Shown here: positions 47,156 to 57,666 of the stretch, one piece after another
Layout of the letters: every line of letters starts with the position of its first letter
How positions within the stretch are numbered: position 1 is the first letter of the stretch
DNA from: Qaidamihabitans albus
Lineage (GTDB): Bacteria; Actinomycetota; Actinomycetes; Mycobacteriales; Pseudonocardiaceae
NCBI RefSeq assembly: GCF_016464705.1
Contig: NZ_JAEHOB010000007.1
Location: forward strand, 124,001-188,000
Direction of reading: 5' to 3'
Length of the DNA stretch: 64,000 bases
The notes under the pieces: model-generated
Database searches by the model: none
Seen by the model: only the letters and a program-made list of their open reading frames with translations
What the model was told of the DNA's origin: nothing
Position numbers and translations under genes: made by a program

Positions 47156-48571
47156 CTACCCGTGGTACTCCAGCATCTCGGTCACCAGCGCGGCGATCGG
47201 CGAACGCTCGGAGCGCGTGAGCGTCACATGCGCGAACAGCGGATGCCCCTTGAGTTTCTCGATCACCGCCGAGACGCCGTCGTGCCTGCCGACCCGCAGA
47301 TTGTCCCGCTGCCCGACGTCGTGGGTGAGCACGACGCGCGACGCGGACCCCAGCCGGGACAACACGGTGAGCAGGACGTTGCGCTCCAGTGACTGCGCCT
47401 CGTCGACGATCACGTACGAGTCGTGCAGCGAGCGGCCGCGGATGTGCGTGAGCGGCAGCACCTCCAGCATGCCCCGGTCGAACACCTCGTCGAGCACGTT
47501 CTCGCTGACCAGGGCGCCGAGGGTGTCGAAAACCGCCTGCGCCCACGGCTGCATCTTCTCGCTCTCCGAGCCGGGAAGGTAGCCGAGCTCCTGCCCGCCG
47601 ACCGCGTAGACCGGGCGGAAGACCACCACCTTGCGGTGCGCCCTGCGCTCCATCACCGACTCGAGCCCGGCGCACAGCGCCAGCGCCGACTTGCCCGTAC
47701 CGGCCCGGCCGCCCAGCGACACGATCCCCACCTCGGGGTCGAGCAGCAGGTCCAGCGCGATGCGCTGTTCGGCCGAGCGCCCGTGCAGGCCGAAGGCCTC
47801 CCGGTCGCCGCGCACGAGGCGGACCTTCTTGTCGTGCGTCACCCGGCCGAGCGCGCTCGCCGTTCCGGCGAGCAGCCGCAGCCCGGTGTGGCACGGCAGT
47901 TCGGCCGCCTCGGGCACGCCGAAGTCGGTGAGGTCGGCGGTGCTGTCCGAGAATAGGGCGTCGAGCGCCTCCTGCGGAACGTGCAGGTCGGCCGTGCCGG
48001 TCCAGCCGGACGGGGTCACCTCCTGCGCGCGGTACTCGTCCGCGTCGAGGCCGACGGCGCCGGCCTTCACCCGCAGCGGGATGTCCTTGGTGACCAGCGT
48101 GACCGACGTCAGCTCGTCGGCGAGGTTCAGCGCGCAGGCCAGGATGCGGTGGTCGTTGGAGTCGGTGCGAAAGCCCGGCGGCAGCACCGTCGGGTCCGAG
48201 TGGTTGAGCTCCACGTGCAGGGTCCCGCCGTGCTCACCGATGGGCACCGGTGCGTCGAGCCGTCCGTGTGTGCGCCGTAGGTCGTCGAGCAGCCGCAACG
48301 CCTCCCGCGCGAACCAGCCCAGTTCGGGGTGGTGGCGCTTGGCCTCCAGCTCACTTATCACGACGAGCGGAAGCACCACCGAGTGCTCGGCGAACCTGGT
48401 CACCGCCCATGGGTCGGACAGCAACACCGAGGTGTCGAGCACGTAGGTGTAGCGCTGTGTGTCGGATTCTCCGGAGTCTTTCGAGTCTGGGGCGCCAGGG
48501 GCTTCCTCAGTGCCAGTGGCACTGGTCGAAGAGCGGCCGGAGGCCTTTCGGGGCAAACGCTGCGCAGTCAC
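47156..48571 (-). CDS. phoH2: PhoH2: PIN-domain plus PhoH-domain RNA helicase/ribonuclease
   Basis: The 471-aa protein has an N-terminal PIN domain (about 42-165, [48 protein letters not shown]) and a PhoH ATPase with [13 protein letters not shown] and [12 protein letters not shown]. Mycobacterial PhoH2 unwinds and cuts RNA and is encoded with the small antitoxin gene phoAT. No separate phoAT-like ORF of 60 aa or more was seen upstream; instead there is a hairpin-rich leader. GTG 48571 follows GAGGGAG by about 8 nt; an in-frame ORF extends upstream to 48874 but runs through the hairpins. Confidence 0.94.
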   Translation of the reverse strand: MTAQRLPRKASGRSSTSATGTEEAPGAPDSKDSGESDTQRYTYVLDTSVLLSDPWAVTRFAEHSVVLPLVVISELEAKRHHPELGWFAREALRLLDDLRRTHGRLDAPVPIGEHGGTLHVELNHSDPTVLPPGFRTDSNDHRILACALNLADELTSVTLVTKDIPLRVKAGAVGLDADEYRAQEVTPSGWTGTADLHVPQEALDALFSDSTADLTDFGVPEAAELPCHTGLRLLAGTASALGRVTHDKKVRLVRGDREAFGLHGRSAEQRIALDLLLDPEVGIVSLGGRAGTGKSALALCAGLESVMERRAHRKVVVFRPVYAVGGQELGYLPGSESEKMQPWAQAVFDTLGALVSENVLDEVFDRGMLEVLPLTHIRGRSLHDSYVIVDEAQSLERNVLLTVLSRLGSASRVVLTHDVGQRDNLRVGRHDGVSAVIEKLKGHPLFAHVTLTRSERSPIAALVTEMLEYHG

Positions 48572-49199
48572 GACGGCATCTCCCTCGTGGGCGTGGCACC
48601 ACGCCCGCACTCGCTGGGCCGGGCACTGCCCTGGCTGGTCCGCTCCCGACGCCGAAGCGTCAGCCGCGACCACGAGGGCCCGGTGCCGGCCCCCTCGTGC
48701 GTTTCCTGAACGGCTTCGCCGTTCTCTCAACCACTGCCACGACCAGGGCCTCCCGCGACGGTCCGCATGGGTTCGCGACCCGTCACCTCGGAAGCTACCT
48801 GTGACGGCGCCTTCATGCAGGCAGCCAGGCAGGTGATTCGCCGACTGGTCATCTGACGGAAAGTCCGTGATCACTTACAGCGCGCATATGACGGTGTTTT
48901 AGTCACGCTCCGTGTCCGCTACGCCGATCGCGGGAGCCCTGTTCCGGTAACCGTCACCAATACGAGCCATGAATTCGTTCACAGCGTTCACCGCAACGAG
49001 GTATATACCAACCCGAAAAGTTTTTCGCCAGCAGCGCCACGAGTTCCCAGGCGAACGGGTGTTACCACCCGAATCTGACTCACACAATGGTGTAACAGGA
49101 CGATCACAGTACGGCTGAATGGAGTAATTTCCTTTCCACGGACGCACCGGACTTCCCGGTTGCCCCGGATTCGAAATAAACGAACTAGGAGTGTGCGAA
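48572..49199. other. 628-bp divergent intergenic region: hairpin-rich phoH2 leader and promoter zone
   Basis: No convincing gene is present. The phoH2-proximal 300 bp holds a series of hairpins: 48589-48606 (GGGCGTGG/CCACGCCC), 48648-48661 (GACGC-TTCG-GCGTC on the minus strand), 48671-48699 (CACGAGGG/CCCTCGTG with inner CCGG/CCGG), 48708-48724 (GAACGGC-GAA-GCCGTTC) and 48856-48868 (ACGGA/TCCGT). A longer GC-rich stem may join about 48748-48761 with 48780-48795. From about 48880 to 49199 the DNA is lower in G+C and probably carries both promoters. A CGGGTG-TTAC-CACCCG inverted repeat lies near 49060. Confidence 0.7.
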
Positions 49200-49451
49200 G
49201 TGCTGAAGAAGGCTGGTTTCGTGACCGCCACCACTGCCGCGCTGCTGATGGTCGGCGGCACCGCGTTCGCTACCCCAGCGGAGTCCCCCGTTCCCGTTCC
49301 CGTCGACGACGGCATCACCTTCTCCGACGCCTTCTACCAGTTCACCGAAGGTGGCGGCGCACTCGGCTACGGCGCGGCCTCCCTGGTCGCCGGCGCCTAC
49401 ACGGGCATCGCCCGTACGCCGCACCTGATCCTCAACCCGGCGGGCGACTGA
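49200..49451 (+). CDS. Small secreted protein, 83 aa
   Basis: GTG 49200 has GGAG 8 nt upstream; GTG 49191 is in frame but poorly placed. A Sec signal peptide (VLKKAGFVTATTAALLMVGG, cleavage after AFA) precedes a mature chain of about 57 residues without cysteine: a Pro/Val stretch (ESPVPVPVDDG), then FSDAFYQFTEGGGALGYGAASLVAGAYTG. I recognise no family. The low-G+C promoter region and small size suggest a condition-dependent secreted peptide. Confidence 0.65.
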   Translation: MLKKAGFVTATTAALLMVGGTAFATPAESPVPVPVDDGITFSDAFYQFTEGGGALGYGAASLVAGAYTGIARTPHLILNPAGD

Positions 49452-49468
49452 TCCCTCCGCCAGACGAG

Positions 49469-49509
49469 AGGCCGGTGGCCCGCGGGAGCATCCCGCGGGC
49501 CACCGGCCT
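49469..49509. terminator. Strong bidirectional terminator, 19-bp perfect stem
   Basis: Two 19-nt arms (49469-49487 and 49491-49509) are exactly complementary around the loop GCA; the stem begins AGGCCGGTGG. It lies between the secreted-protein gene (+) and the prenyl synthase gene (-) and can serve both. Confidence 0.85.
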
Positions 49510-49521
49510 GTGTATGTCCGG

Positions 49522-50301
49522 TCAGGCGCCGTACCTGCGGTGCCTGACCGCGTAGTCCCGCAGGGCCCGCAGGAAGTCGACCCGCCGGAAGGCGGGCCAA
49601 TAGGCTTCGGTGAACCAGAATTCCGAGTGCGCCGACTGCCACAACAGAAAGCCGGAAAGGCGCTGCTCACCGGATGTACGAATGATGAGGTCGGGATCCG
49701 GCTGCCCTGACGTGTACAGGTGCTCGGAAATATGGTCGACGTCGAGTATCTTCGCGAGCTCGTGAATCGACGTGCCCTCGTCGGCGTGCTGCCGGAGCAG
49801 TTTGCGCACGGCGTCGGCGATCTCCTGCCTGCCGCCGTAACCGACAGCGACGTTGACGACCATGCCGTTGCGGCCGTCGGTGCGCTGGGCGGCGGCGGTG
49901 AGCCTGGCCGTGACCTCGGTCGGCAGGGTGTCCAGCGCGCCGACGATCCGCAGTCGCCACGAGGTGCCCGGTTTGGCCAGTTCGTCCACGACCTCCGGGA
50001 TGATCTCCATCAGCGCCGTGACCTCTTCCGGCGACCTGCTGCGCATGTTGTCGGTGGACAGCAGCCATAGCGTCACGACCTCGACCTCGGCCTCGCGGCA
50101 CCAGCCGAGGAAGTCGGCGATCTTCTTGGCTCCCATGCGGTGGCCGTCGTTGACGTCGGTGAAACCGGCTTCCCTCGCCCAGCGTCTGTTGCCGTCGAGC
50201 ATGATGCCGATGTGTCGGGGCCTGCGCCCGGCGGCTTGCTGCTTCAGGCGCCAGGAGTAGGCGGTGTAGACGACTCTCGAGAGGAAGGACCGAAGGCTCA
50301 C
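49522..50301 (-). CDS. Short-chain Z-isoprenyl diphosphate synthase (UppS/Rv1086-like)
   Basis: The 259-aa cis-prenyltransferase has HIGIMLDGNRRWAREAGF (catalytic Asp and phosphate loop), LWLLSTDNMRSRSPEEV and DLIIRTSGEQRLSGFLLWQSAHSEFWF. Adjacency to a hemolysin-III gene matches M. tuberculosis Rv1085c-Rv1086, where Rv1086 makes (2Z,6E)-farnesyl diphosphate, the precursor of decaprenyl phosphate. Length suits that group. GTG 50301 lies 8 nt behind TACGCT. Full undecaprenyl synthase activity cannot be excluded. Confidence 0.9.
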   Translation of the reverse strand: MSLRSFLSRVVYTAYSWRLKQQAAGRRPRHIGIMLDGNRRWAREAGFTDVNDGHRMGAKKIADFLGWCREAEVEVVTLWLLSTDNMRSRSPEEVTALMEIIPEVVDELAKPGTSWRLRIVGALDTLPTEVTARLTAAAQRTDGRNGMVVNVAVGYGGRQEIADAVRKLLRQHADEGTSIHELAKILDVDHISEHLYTSGQPDPDLIIRTSGEQRLSGFLLWQSAHSEFWFTEAYWPAFRRVDFLRALRDYAVRHRRYGA

Positions 50302-50382
50302 GTCACGGCAGCGTACGCCTGGCGACGAACAGCACACCGCGCTGTCCTGGCGACGGCAACCTACGGTCCGTAGCGTGGAGTC

Positions 50383-51066
50383 GTGAGCTTGGCGACCGAT
50401 TCCCAGCGAGCCGACAGCATGGACGTCACGGATCGACCCCGCCTCCGCGGGCACATTCACTTCTGGAGCTTCTTCGCCGCCGTCGCCGCAGGGGCGACGC
50501 TGATCGCTCTCGCCGCCTCGACGGTCTCCGCCACCGCCGCACTGGCCACCTCGGTCTACGGGGTCACGGTGCTGGGGCTGTTCGGCGTGAGTGCCCTCTA
50601 CCACCGGCGGATCTGGAGCCCGCGGGCCTACCAGTGGATGAAGCGCGCCGACCACTCGATGATCTTCCTCTTCATCGCCGGCACGTACACACCGTTCACA
50701 CTGCTCGCGATGTCGCAGCCGACGGGTTACATCGTGCTGGGCATCGTGTGGGGCGGCGCGATCGCCGGGGTGACGCTCAAGATGCTGTGGCCAAGGGCGC
50801 CGCGCTGGCTGGGCGTGCCGATCTACATCGCGCTCGGCTGGGTGGCCGTCTTCGTCCTGCCCGAGCTGGCGCGCACCGCCGGTGTCGCCGCACTCGTGCT
50901 GCTGCTGGTCGGCGGCGTCTTCTACACCCTGGGCTCGATCTTCTACGCCACCCGCTGGCCGAACCACTGGCCCCGGACCTTCGGCTACCACGAGTTCTTC
51001 CACGCCTGCACCGTGCTGGCCGCGATCTCGCACTACATCGCGATCTGGCTCGCCATGTACTCCTAG
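50383..51066 (+). CDS. Hemolysin III/PAQR-type membrane protein
   Basis: The 227-aa protein has seven TM segments and the PAQR/HlyIII metal residues: SALYHRRIWSP (His), ADHSMIFLFIAGTYTPF (Asp, His) and GYHEFFHACTVLAAISHY (His pair). Members may act in membrane-lipid homeostasis; bacterial function is poorly known. GTG 50383 lies 6 nt behind TAGCGT, so it is probably leaderless. The promoter zone is shared with the divergent prenyl synthase gene. Confidence 0.9.
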   Translation: MSLATDSQRADSMDVTDRPRLRGHIHFWSFFAAVAAGATLIALAASTVSATAALATSVYGVTVLGLFGVSALYHRRIWSPRAYQWMKRADHSMIFLFIAGTYTPFTLLAMSQPTGYIVLGIVWGGAIAGVTLKMLWPRAPRWLGVPIYIALGWVAVFVLPELARTAGVAALVLLLVGGVFYTLGSIFYATRWPNHWPRTFGYHEFFHACTVLAAISHYIAIWLAMYS

Positions 51067-51122
51067 CCACGGCCCGCGAGTCCCCCGCTCGAACCCGCGA
51101 GTTCTGCCTTCACGACGACGCC

Positions 51123-51185
51123 AACGCGGTACCCGCAGGCGCGAACGCGGCACTCGCAGGCCTGGACGCGGCAGTCGCAGGCCTG
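51123..51185. repeat. Three 21-bp tandem repeats at a convergent junction
   Basis: Units begin at 51123, 51144 and 51165 with the pattern RACGCGGYANYCGCAGGC. They lie in the 136-bp gap between the hemolysin-III gene and the acyl-CoA oxidase gene, framed by CCCGCGAG (51073-51080, 51094-51101) and CTCGCGGG (51195-51202). The element is unlike the palindromes A-G. Confidence 0.8.
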
Positions 51186-51202
51186 GGCGGGGGCCTCGCG
51201 GG

Positions 51203-53125
51203 TCAGGACTCGAGCATCGGGGCCGCGAGGAACTGCTCCGGGATGGCGAAGGCGTCCACCAGCGTGCGGGCGTGCGGGCGCAGCTCCCCGCACAGGTCGT
51301 TCACCGCCGCCACGATCGCCTTCGCCCGCGTACCCGTCAGGCGGCCGTGCTCCATGAACCACGCCCGGTCCGCCTCGATGTTGGACAGCACGTACAGGTC
51401 GCACAGCCGCTCCAGCAGCCCCTTCGCCGCCGGGTCGTCGCACCGGTCGATCGCCGCGACGAACGCCTCCAGCACCAGCCGCTCCACGTGCACCCGGCCG
51501 GCCCGGAGCACGTGGTCCTGCGCCTCGTTGAACAGCTCGAAAGCGTTCTCCGGCGTCGCCTGCCGCAGCCGCCGCGCCACGCCGTCGAGCACGTGCTCCT
51601 CACGGTCCTCGAACGCGCGGCACTGCCAGGCCCGGTCGAACAGCGCCTCCTCGTCGTCGCGTCCAGGGCTCGCCTCGACGATCCGCTCCACCACCTTGCG
51701 CGCCGAGGTCCGTTCGATGACGGCGTCCATGAACTGCTCGGCGAGGAAACGCATCGTGGCGAGCGGGCTGAGGTCCTGGAAGTCGTCCCGGTACTGCGTG
51801 AGCAGGCCCCGCGCGACAAGCTGCAGCAGCACCGTGTTGTCGCCCTCGAACGTGGTGAACACGTCGGTGTCCGCCTTCAGCGCGGGCAGGATGTTCTCCG
51901 CGAGGTAACCCGCACCGCCGCACGCCTCACGGGCGGTCTGGATCGTCTCGGTCGCGTGCCAGGTGGCCGCCGCCTTCAGCCCGGCCGCCCTGGACTCCAG
52001 CTCCCGCTGCCTGCGGTCGTCGACGTCCCCGCCTGCACTCTGGATCTCGTGCAGTGCCGCGACGAGCTCCTCCTGGGCGAAGTGCAGCGCATAGGTCTTT
52101 GCGAGCGCGGGCAGCAACTGCCGCTGGTGTGCCCGGTAGTCCAGGATGACGACCTCCTCGGAGTCGTCGGGACGCTGGAACTGCCGCCGCCGCTCGCCGT
52201 AGCGGATCGCGATGGTGAGTGCCCGCTTCGTCGCACTTCCCGCGCTGCCCGCCACGCTGATCCGGCCGCGCACGAGCGTGCCGAGCATCGTGAAGAAGCG
52301 CTTGCCGTCGCTCTCGATGGGGCTGGAGTACGTGCCGTCCTCGGCGACGTCGCCGTACTGGTTCAGCAGTGCCGTGCGCGGCACCCGCACGTGGTCGAAC
52401 ACCAACCGCCCGTTGTCGACGCCGTTCAGCCCGGCCTTGACCCCGCAGTCCTCGATCCGCACGCCGGGCGCCGCGGCCCCCTCCTCGTCCCGGATCGGCA
52501 CGAGGAACGCGTGCACCCCACGTCCCTCGCCCGCGGTGATCAACTGCGCGAAGACGACGGCGAGCTGCCCGTCCCGCGCCGCGTTGCCGATGTAGTCCTT
52601 GCGCGCCGACTCGTCCGGCGTGGTGATCACGAACTCCTGCGCGGCCGGATCGTAGGTCGCCGTGGTGCGCAGGTGCTGGACGTCGGAGCCGTGCCCGGTC
52701 TCGGTCATCGCGAAGCAGCCGAGCAGGTCCAGGTCCATGATCCGCCGCAGGTACCGCTCGTGGTGCCTGCGCGTGCCGAGCAGCTGCACGGCGCCGCCGC
52801 ACAGCCCCCACTGCACGCCCGCCTTCACCATCAGCGAGAGGTCGCCGAAGGCCAGCATCTCGAACGACGTGATGGAACCGCCGACGTCGTCGCCGCCGCC
52901 GTACTCCGCCGAGAATCCCAGCCGGGGCCTTCCGGTCCTGGCCAGCTCGTGCAACTGCTCAAGCACCTGTTCCCGGTGCCGCTCGACGTCCAGGCCGTAC
53001 GGCTCGCGGAACCTGGTGTCGGCCACCTGCTCGCGGATCTCCCGCCGGATCTTGGCCCAGCGCCCGTCGAGCAGCGCCGTCAACGTGCCCGGATCGATCT
53101 CGGTGGCCGTCGGCAACGAGGTCAT
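51203..53125 (-). CDS. Acyl-CoA dehydrogenase/oxidase family protein
   Basis: The 640-aa protein is longer than standard acyl-CoA dehydrogenases and follows the acyl-CoA oxidase layout: N-terminal helical domain, FAD region with CFAMTETGHGSDVQHLRTTATYD, GVKAGLNGVDNGRLVFDHVRVPR, GRISVAGSAGSATKRALTIAIRYGERRRQF, REACGGAGYLAENILPALKADTDVFTTFEGDNTVLLQ, and an extra C-terminal domain (about 450-640). It should oxidise acyl-CoA esters to 2-enoyl-CoA; the electron acceptor is uncertain. ATG 53125 lies 6 nt behind CAGCCT. Confidence 0.92.
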   Translation of the reverse strand: MTSLPTATEIDPGTLTALLDGRWAKIRREIREQVADTRFREPYGLDVERHREQVLEQLHELARTGRPRLGFSAEYGGGDDVGGSITSFEMLAFGDLSLMVKAGVQWGLCGGAVQLLGTRRHHERYLRRIMDLDLLGCFAMTETGHGSDVQHLRTTATYDPAAQEFVITTPDESARKDYIGNAARDGQLAVVFAQLITAGEGRGVHAFLVPIRDEEGAAAPGVRIEDCGVKAGLNGVDNGRLVFDHVRVPRTALLNQYGDVAEDGTYSSPIESDGKRFFTMLGTLVRGRISVAGSAGSATKRALTIAIRYGERRRQFQRPDDSEEVVILDYRAHQRQLLPALAKTYALHFAQEELVAALHEIQSAGGDVDDRRQRELESRAAGLKAAATWHATETIQTAREACGGAGYLAENILPALKADTDVFTTFEGDNTVLLQLVARGLLTQYRDDFQDLSPLATMRFLAEQFMDAVIERTSARKVVERIVEASPGRDDEEALFDRAWQCRAFEDREEHVLDGVARRLRQATPENAFELFNEAQDHVLRAGRVHVERLVLEAFVAAIDRCDDPAAKGLLERLCDLYVLSNIEADRAWFMEHGRLTGTRAKAIVAAVNDLCGELRPHARTLVDAFAIPEQFLAAPMLES

Positions 53126-53166
53126 GTCACCAGGCTGCCGCAACCGGGACGGCACCGCAGTGCGAG

Positions 53167-53724
53167 TCAGCCGAGGTCGGGACCCTTGGTGCGCAGATCG
53201 TCGACCGTGGACATCGCCGCGCGCAGCTCGCTCAGCCACGAGTCGGTGTGCTCGCCCACCAACCGGACAGCCCAGGCCAGCGCCTCCGACCGCGAGCGGG
53301 CCACGCCCGCGTCAACGAGTGTGTCGAGCACGCGCCGTTCCGGCTGCCGAAGCCGCGTCATCACCGGTGCCGACAGTGTGGTGAACAGCTCGGTCGTACC
53401 GCCGAGCCGCGCGCCCCAGGACACCTTGCGCCGGTAGCGGTGCTCGGCCTGCCTGGCGATCTCGATGCGCTCGTCGCGGGTCTCCTCGCGGAACCGGCTG
53501 ATCCGCCCGGATTCCGCCGCCGCCCGCGCAGCGTCGTCGGCGTACTCGCCGGTCAGTGGGGGCAGTTCCCCGACGAGCAGTATCTCGTCCCTGTCCACCG
53601 TGATCTCGGGCTCGCCGGTGAACCACTCGTCCGGCAACCTGCCACTGAACCAGGCCGCCGCATCGTCCGCGCTCGGCACCTCCGCGTGCTGCCAGCCGCC
53701 GCGGCCTTTCCAACCACGTCCCAT
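53167..53724 (-). CDS. Conserved hypothetical protein, 185 aa
   Basis: ATG 53724 has TTGGAGG upstream. The N-terminal half (WFSGRLPDEWFTGEPEITVDRDEILLVGELPPLTG) looks like a small alpha/beta domain; a helical Arg/Glu-rich middle follows (RISRFREETRDERIEIARQAEHRYRRKVSWGARLGG), and the C-terminal part (VLDTLVDAGVARSRSEALAWAVRLVGEH) has a ribbon-helix-helix-like sequence pattern. No TM or signal. I do not recognise the family; a nucleic-acid-binding role is only a suggestion. It ends 41 bp before the acyl-CoA oxidase start. Confidence 0.75.
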   Translation of the reverse strand: MGRGWKGRGGWQHAEVPSADDAAAWFSGRLPDEWFTGEPEITVDRDEILLVGELPPLTGEYADDAARAAAESGRISRFREETRDERIEIARQAEHRYRRKVSWGARLGGTTELFTTLSAPVMTRLRQPERRVLDTLVDAGVARSRSEALAWAVRLVGEHTDSWLSELRAAMSTVDDLRTKGPDLG

Positions 53725-53817
53725 GCTCGCCTCCAAGTCGATTACATGATTACGTCGCTACCGACGTTACGCGGAGGCAAGGTAGGTGGAAACCACGTTC
53801 TCGCTCGGCGTACGTGC

Positions 53818-55824
<2,007 letters not shown>

Positions 55825-55836
55825 GTTTCCACCGTC

Positions 55837-56622
55837 TCACACGCGATCCCGATCCGCCGCCTCCCCGGCCCGCCCCCGGATGAGCACCTCGATGCCGTCG
55901 AGCAGCCGTTCGAGGCCGAACTCGAACGCCCGGGCCGGGTCGCCCGCACCGAGCTCCTCGCCGGCCACCGGGCCCACGGCGGCAGCCGTGGGATAACGCT
56001 CCGCGTCGAACACCTTCTCCAGCAACGGCGCGTACTGCTCCCACCACACGTCGTCGCTCATCCCGGTCCGCTGCTCGGCCTGCGCGGCCTCGATGGCGCC
56101 GCGCACGGCGCCGTGGACGTAGTTGGCCACCAGCGTCACCGTCAGGTCCATCTCGATGACGGTGAGGCCGGTGCCGGCGACCGCGCACAACTCCTGGTCG
56201 TACTTCGCGATGACGTTCGGCCCGAGCAGCGGCCTGCTCGTCGCCACCTGCAGCAGCCACGGATGCCGGAGGTAGAGGTCCCAGCTCCGCCGCGCGACGA
56301 GCTCAAGGCCGGCGCGCCAGCCCTCGGGTTCGTCCCCGGCCGCGGCGAGCTCGCCGAACACCCGGTCGGCCATGACGTCGACGAGCTCCGCCTTGCCGGG
56401 CACGTAGCTGTAGAGCGACATGGCCGTGACCCCGAGCTCGGCCGCGACCCGTCGCATGGAGAGCGCGGAAAGCCCCTCGGCGTCGGCGATGGCGATGGCC
56501 TGCGCCGCGATGCCGTCGACGGTCAGTCGTGGCTTGGGGCCCCGCCGCGGCCGCTCCTGGATGCCCCAGAGCAGCTCGATGCTGCGCTTGGGGTCGCCAC
56601 TACCGCTGTACACGCTCGTCAC
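55837..56622 (-). CDS. TetR-family regulator of the divergent ABC exporter
   Basis: The 261-aa protein has GPKPRLTVDGIAAQAIAIADAEGLSALSMRRVAAELGVTAMSLYSYVPGKAELVDVMADRVF, a TetR HTH, and a TetR_C domain of the tetracycline-repressor type. GTG 56622 is exactly 6 nt behind TATGGT, so the transcript is probably leaderless. Divergent orientation and two palindromes in the 90-bp gap indicate that it represses the exporter and itself until a ligand binds. Confidence 0.9.
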   Translation of the reverse strand: MTSVYSGSGDPKRSIELLWGIQERPRRGPKPRLTVDGIAAQAIAIADAEGLSALSMRRVAAELGVTAMSLYSYVPGKAELVDVMADRVFGELAAAGDEPEGWRAGLELVARRSWDLYLRHPWLLQVATSRPLLGPNVIAKYDQELCAVAGTGLTVIEMDLTVTLVANYVHGAVRGAIEAAQAEQRTGMSDDVWWEQYAPLLEKVFDAERYPTAAAVGPVAGEELGAGDPARAFEFGLERLLDGIEVLIRGRAGEAADRDRV

Positions 56623-56651
56623 GCGGGCACCATACCCATCCAGTTGCACTT

Positions 56652-56698
56652 TATACAGTGTATAGCTATCATCTCCGCGATCTCCATACAACGTAGAG
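56652..56698. promoter_or_regulatory. Two TetR-type palindromes in the divergent promoter
   Basis: TATAC-AGT-GTATA (56652-56664) is perfect. A second, interrupted palindrome CTC-CA-TAC-AAC-GTA-GA-GAG spans 56682-56698. The first lies 30 bp upstream of the tetR start, the second next to the exporter's ribosome site. Confidence 0.7.
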
Positions 56699-56712
56699 AG
56701 TTAGAGGTGGCG

Positions 56713-57666
56713 ATGAACCGCACCGGTCCGGCCGTGGTGGCCGAAGACCTGCGCAAGAGATACGGCGACACGGTGGCGCTCGACGGGTTCGACCTGACGG
56801 TGCCGGCCGGCACCGTGCACGGGTTGCTCGGACCGAACGGGGCGGGCAAGACCACCGCGGTACGCATCCTGACCACCCTCACGCGCCCCGACTCCGGCAC
56901 CGCACGCATCGCCGGATACGACGTGCGGCGGCAAGCGATGGAGGTGCGGTACCGCATCGGGCTGGTCGGGCAGCACGCGGCGGTGGACGAGATCCTCACC
57001 GGCAGGCAGAACCTGGTGCTGTTCGGCAGGCTGCAGCACCTCGGCGCGGCGACGGCCGAGCGCCGCGCCGAGGAACTGCTGGCGACGTTCCGGCTGACCG
57101 AGGCCGCGGGAAGGCCGGTCAAGGAGTACTCCGGCGGCATGCGCAGGCGGCTCGATCTCGCGGCCAGCCTGATCCTGGCGCCGCCGGTGCTGTTCCTGGA
57201 CGAGCCGACCACCGGCCTCGACCCGCGCGGCCGCAACGAGATGTGGGACGCGGTCCGCGAGCTGGCGGACGCGGGCACCACCGTGCTGCTGACCACCCAG
57301 TACCTCGACGAGGCCGACCAGCTCGCCGAGCACATCTCGGTGCTCGACGGCGGCCGGGTCATCGCCGACGGCACACCGGACGAGCTGAAACGGCGGATCG
57401 GAGCCGACCGCCTCGACGTGGTGGTCCACGACACCGCCGACCTCCCGGCGGCGGCGGAGGTGGTGCGCGCGGTCGCCGGTGCCGACGCCGAGACAGAGCC
57501 CGACCGGCGCCGGGTCAGTGTTCCGGTACGCGACCGGATGGCCGCGCTGACGGAGCTTGTCCGCGCGCTCGACGACGCCGGAATCGCCGCCGAGGACGTC
57601 GCGCTGCGACGGCCGACCCTGGACGAGGTCTTCCTGCACCTGACGAAGAAGGAGGTGCACTCGTGA
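56713..57666 (+). CDS. DrrA-type drug exporter ATP-binding protein
   Basis: The 317-aa ATPase has Walker A GPNGAGKTTAVRIL, YSGGMRRRLDLAASL and Walker B VLFLDEPTTGLDP, with DrrA-like C-terminus (RPTLDEVFLHLTKKEV). AGAGGTGG precedes ATG 56713. It overlaps the permease gene by 4 nt (GTGA). Together with the divergent TetR it forms an inducible exporter of the daunorubicin-resistance type; the real substrate is unknown. Confidence 0.94.
   Translation: MNRTGPAVVAEDLRKRYGDTVALDGFDLTVPAGTVHGLLGPNGAGKTTAVRILTTLTRPDSGTARIAGYDVRRQAMEVRYRIGLVGQHAAVDEILTGRQNLVLFGRLQHLGAATAERRAEELLATFRLTEAAGRPVKEYSGGMRRRLDLAASLILAPPVLFLDEPTTGLDPRGRNEMWDAVRELADAGTTVLLTTQYLDEADQLAEHISVLDGGRVIADGTPDELKRRIGADRLDVVVHDTADLPAAAEVVRAVAGADAETEPDRRRVSVPVRDRMAALTELVRALDDAGIAAEDVALRRPTLDEVFLHLTKKEVHS

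Noticed and set aside
48572-48870. phoH2 leader as a c-di-AMP (ydaO), 6C or TPP RNA
   Set aside because: The conserved cores of these motifs were not found; only generic hairpins are visible, so no known class is assigned.
48574-48874. In-frame extension of PhoH2 to 48874 or a PhoAT-like antitoxin in the same frame
   Set aside because: The frame is open but its residues show no family pattern and it is made of hairpin DNA; GTG 48571 has a ribosome site. It is not excluded that part of it is translated.
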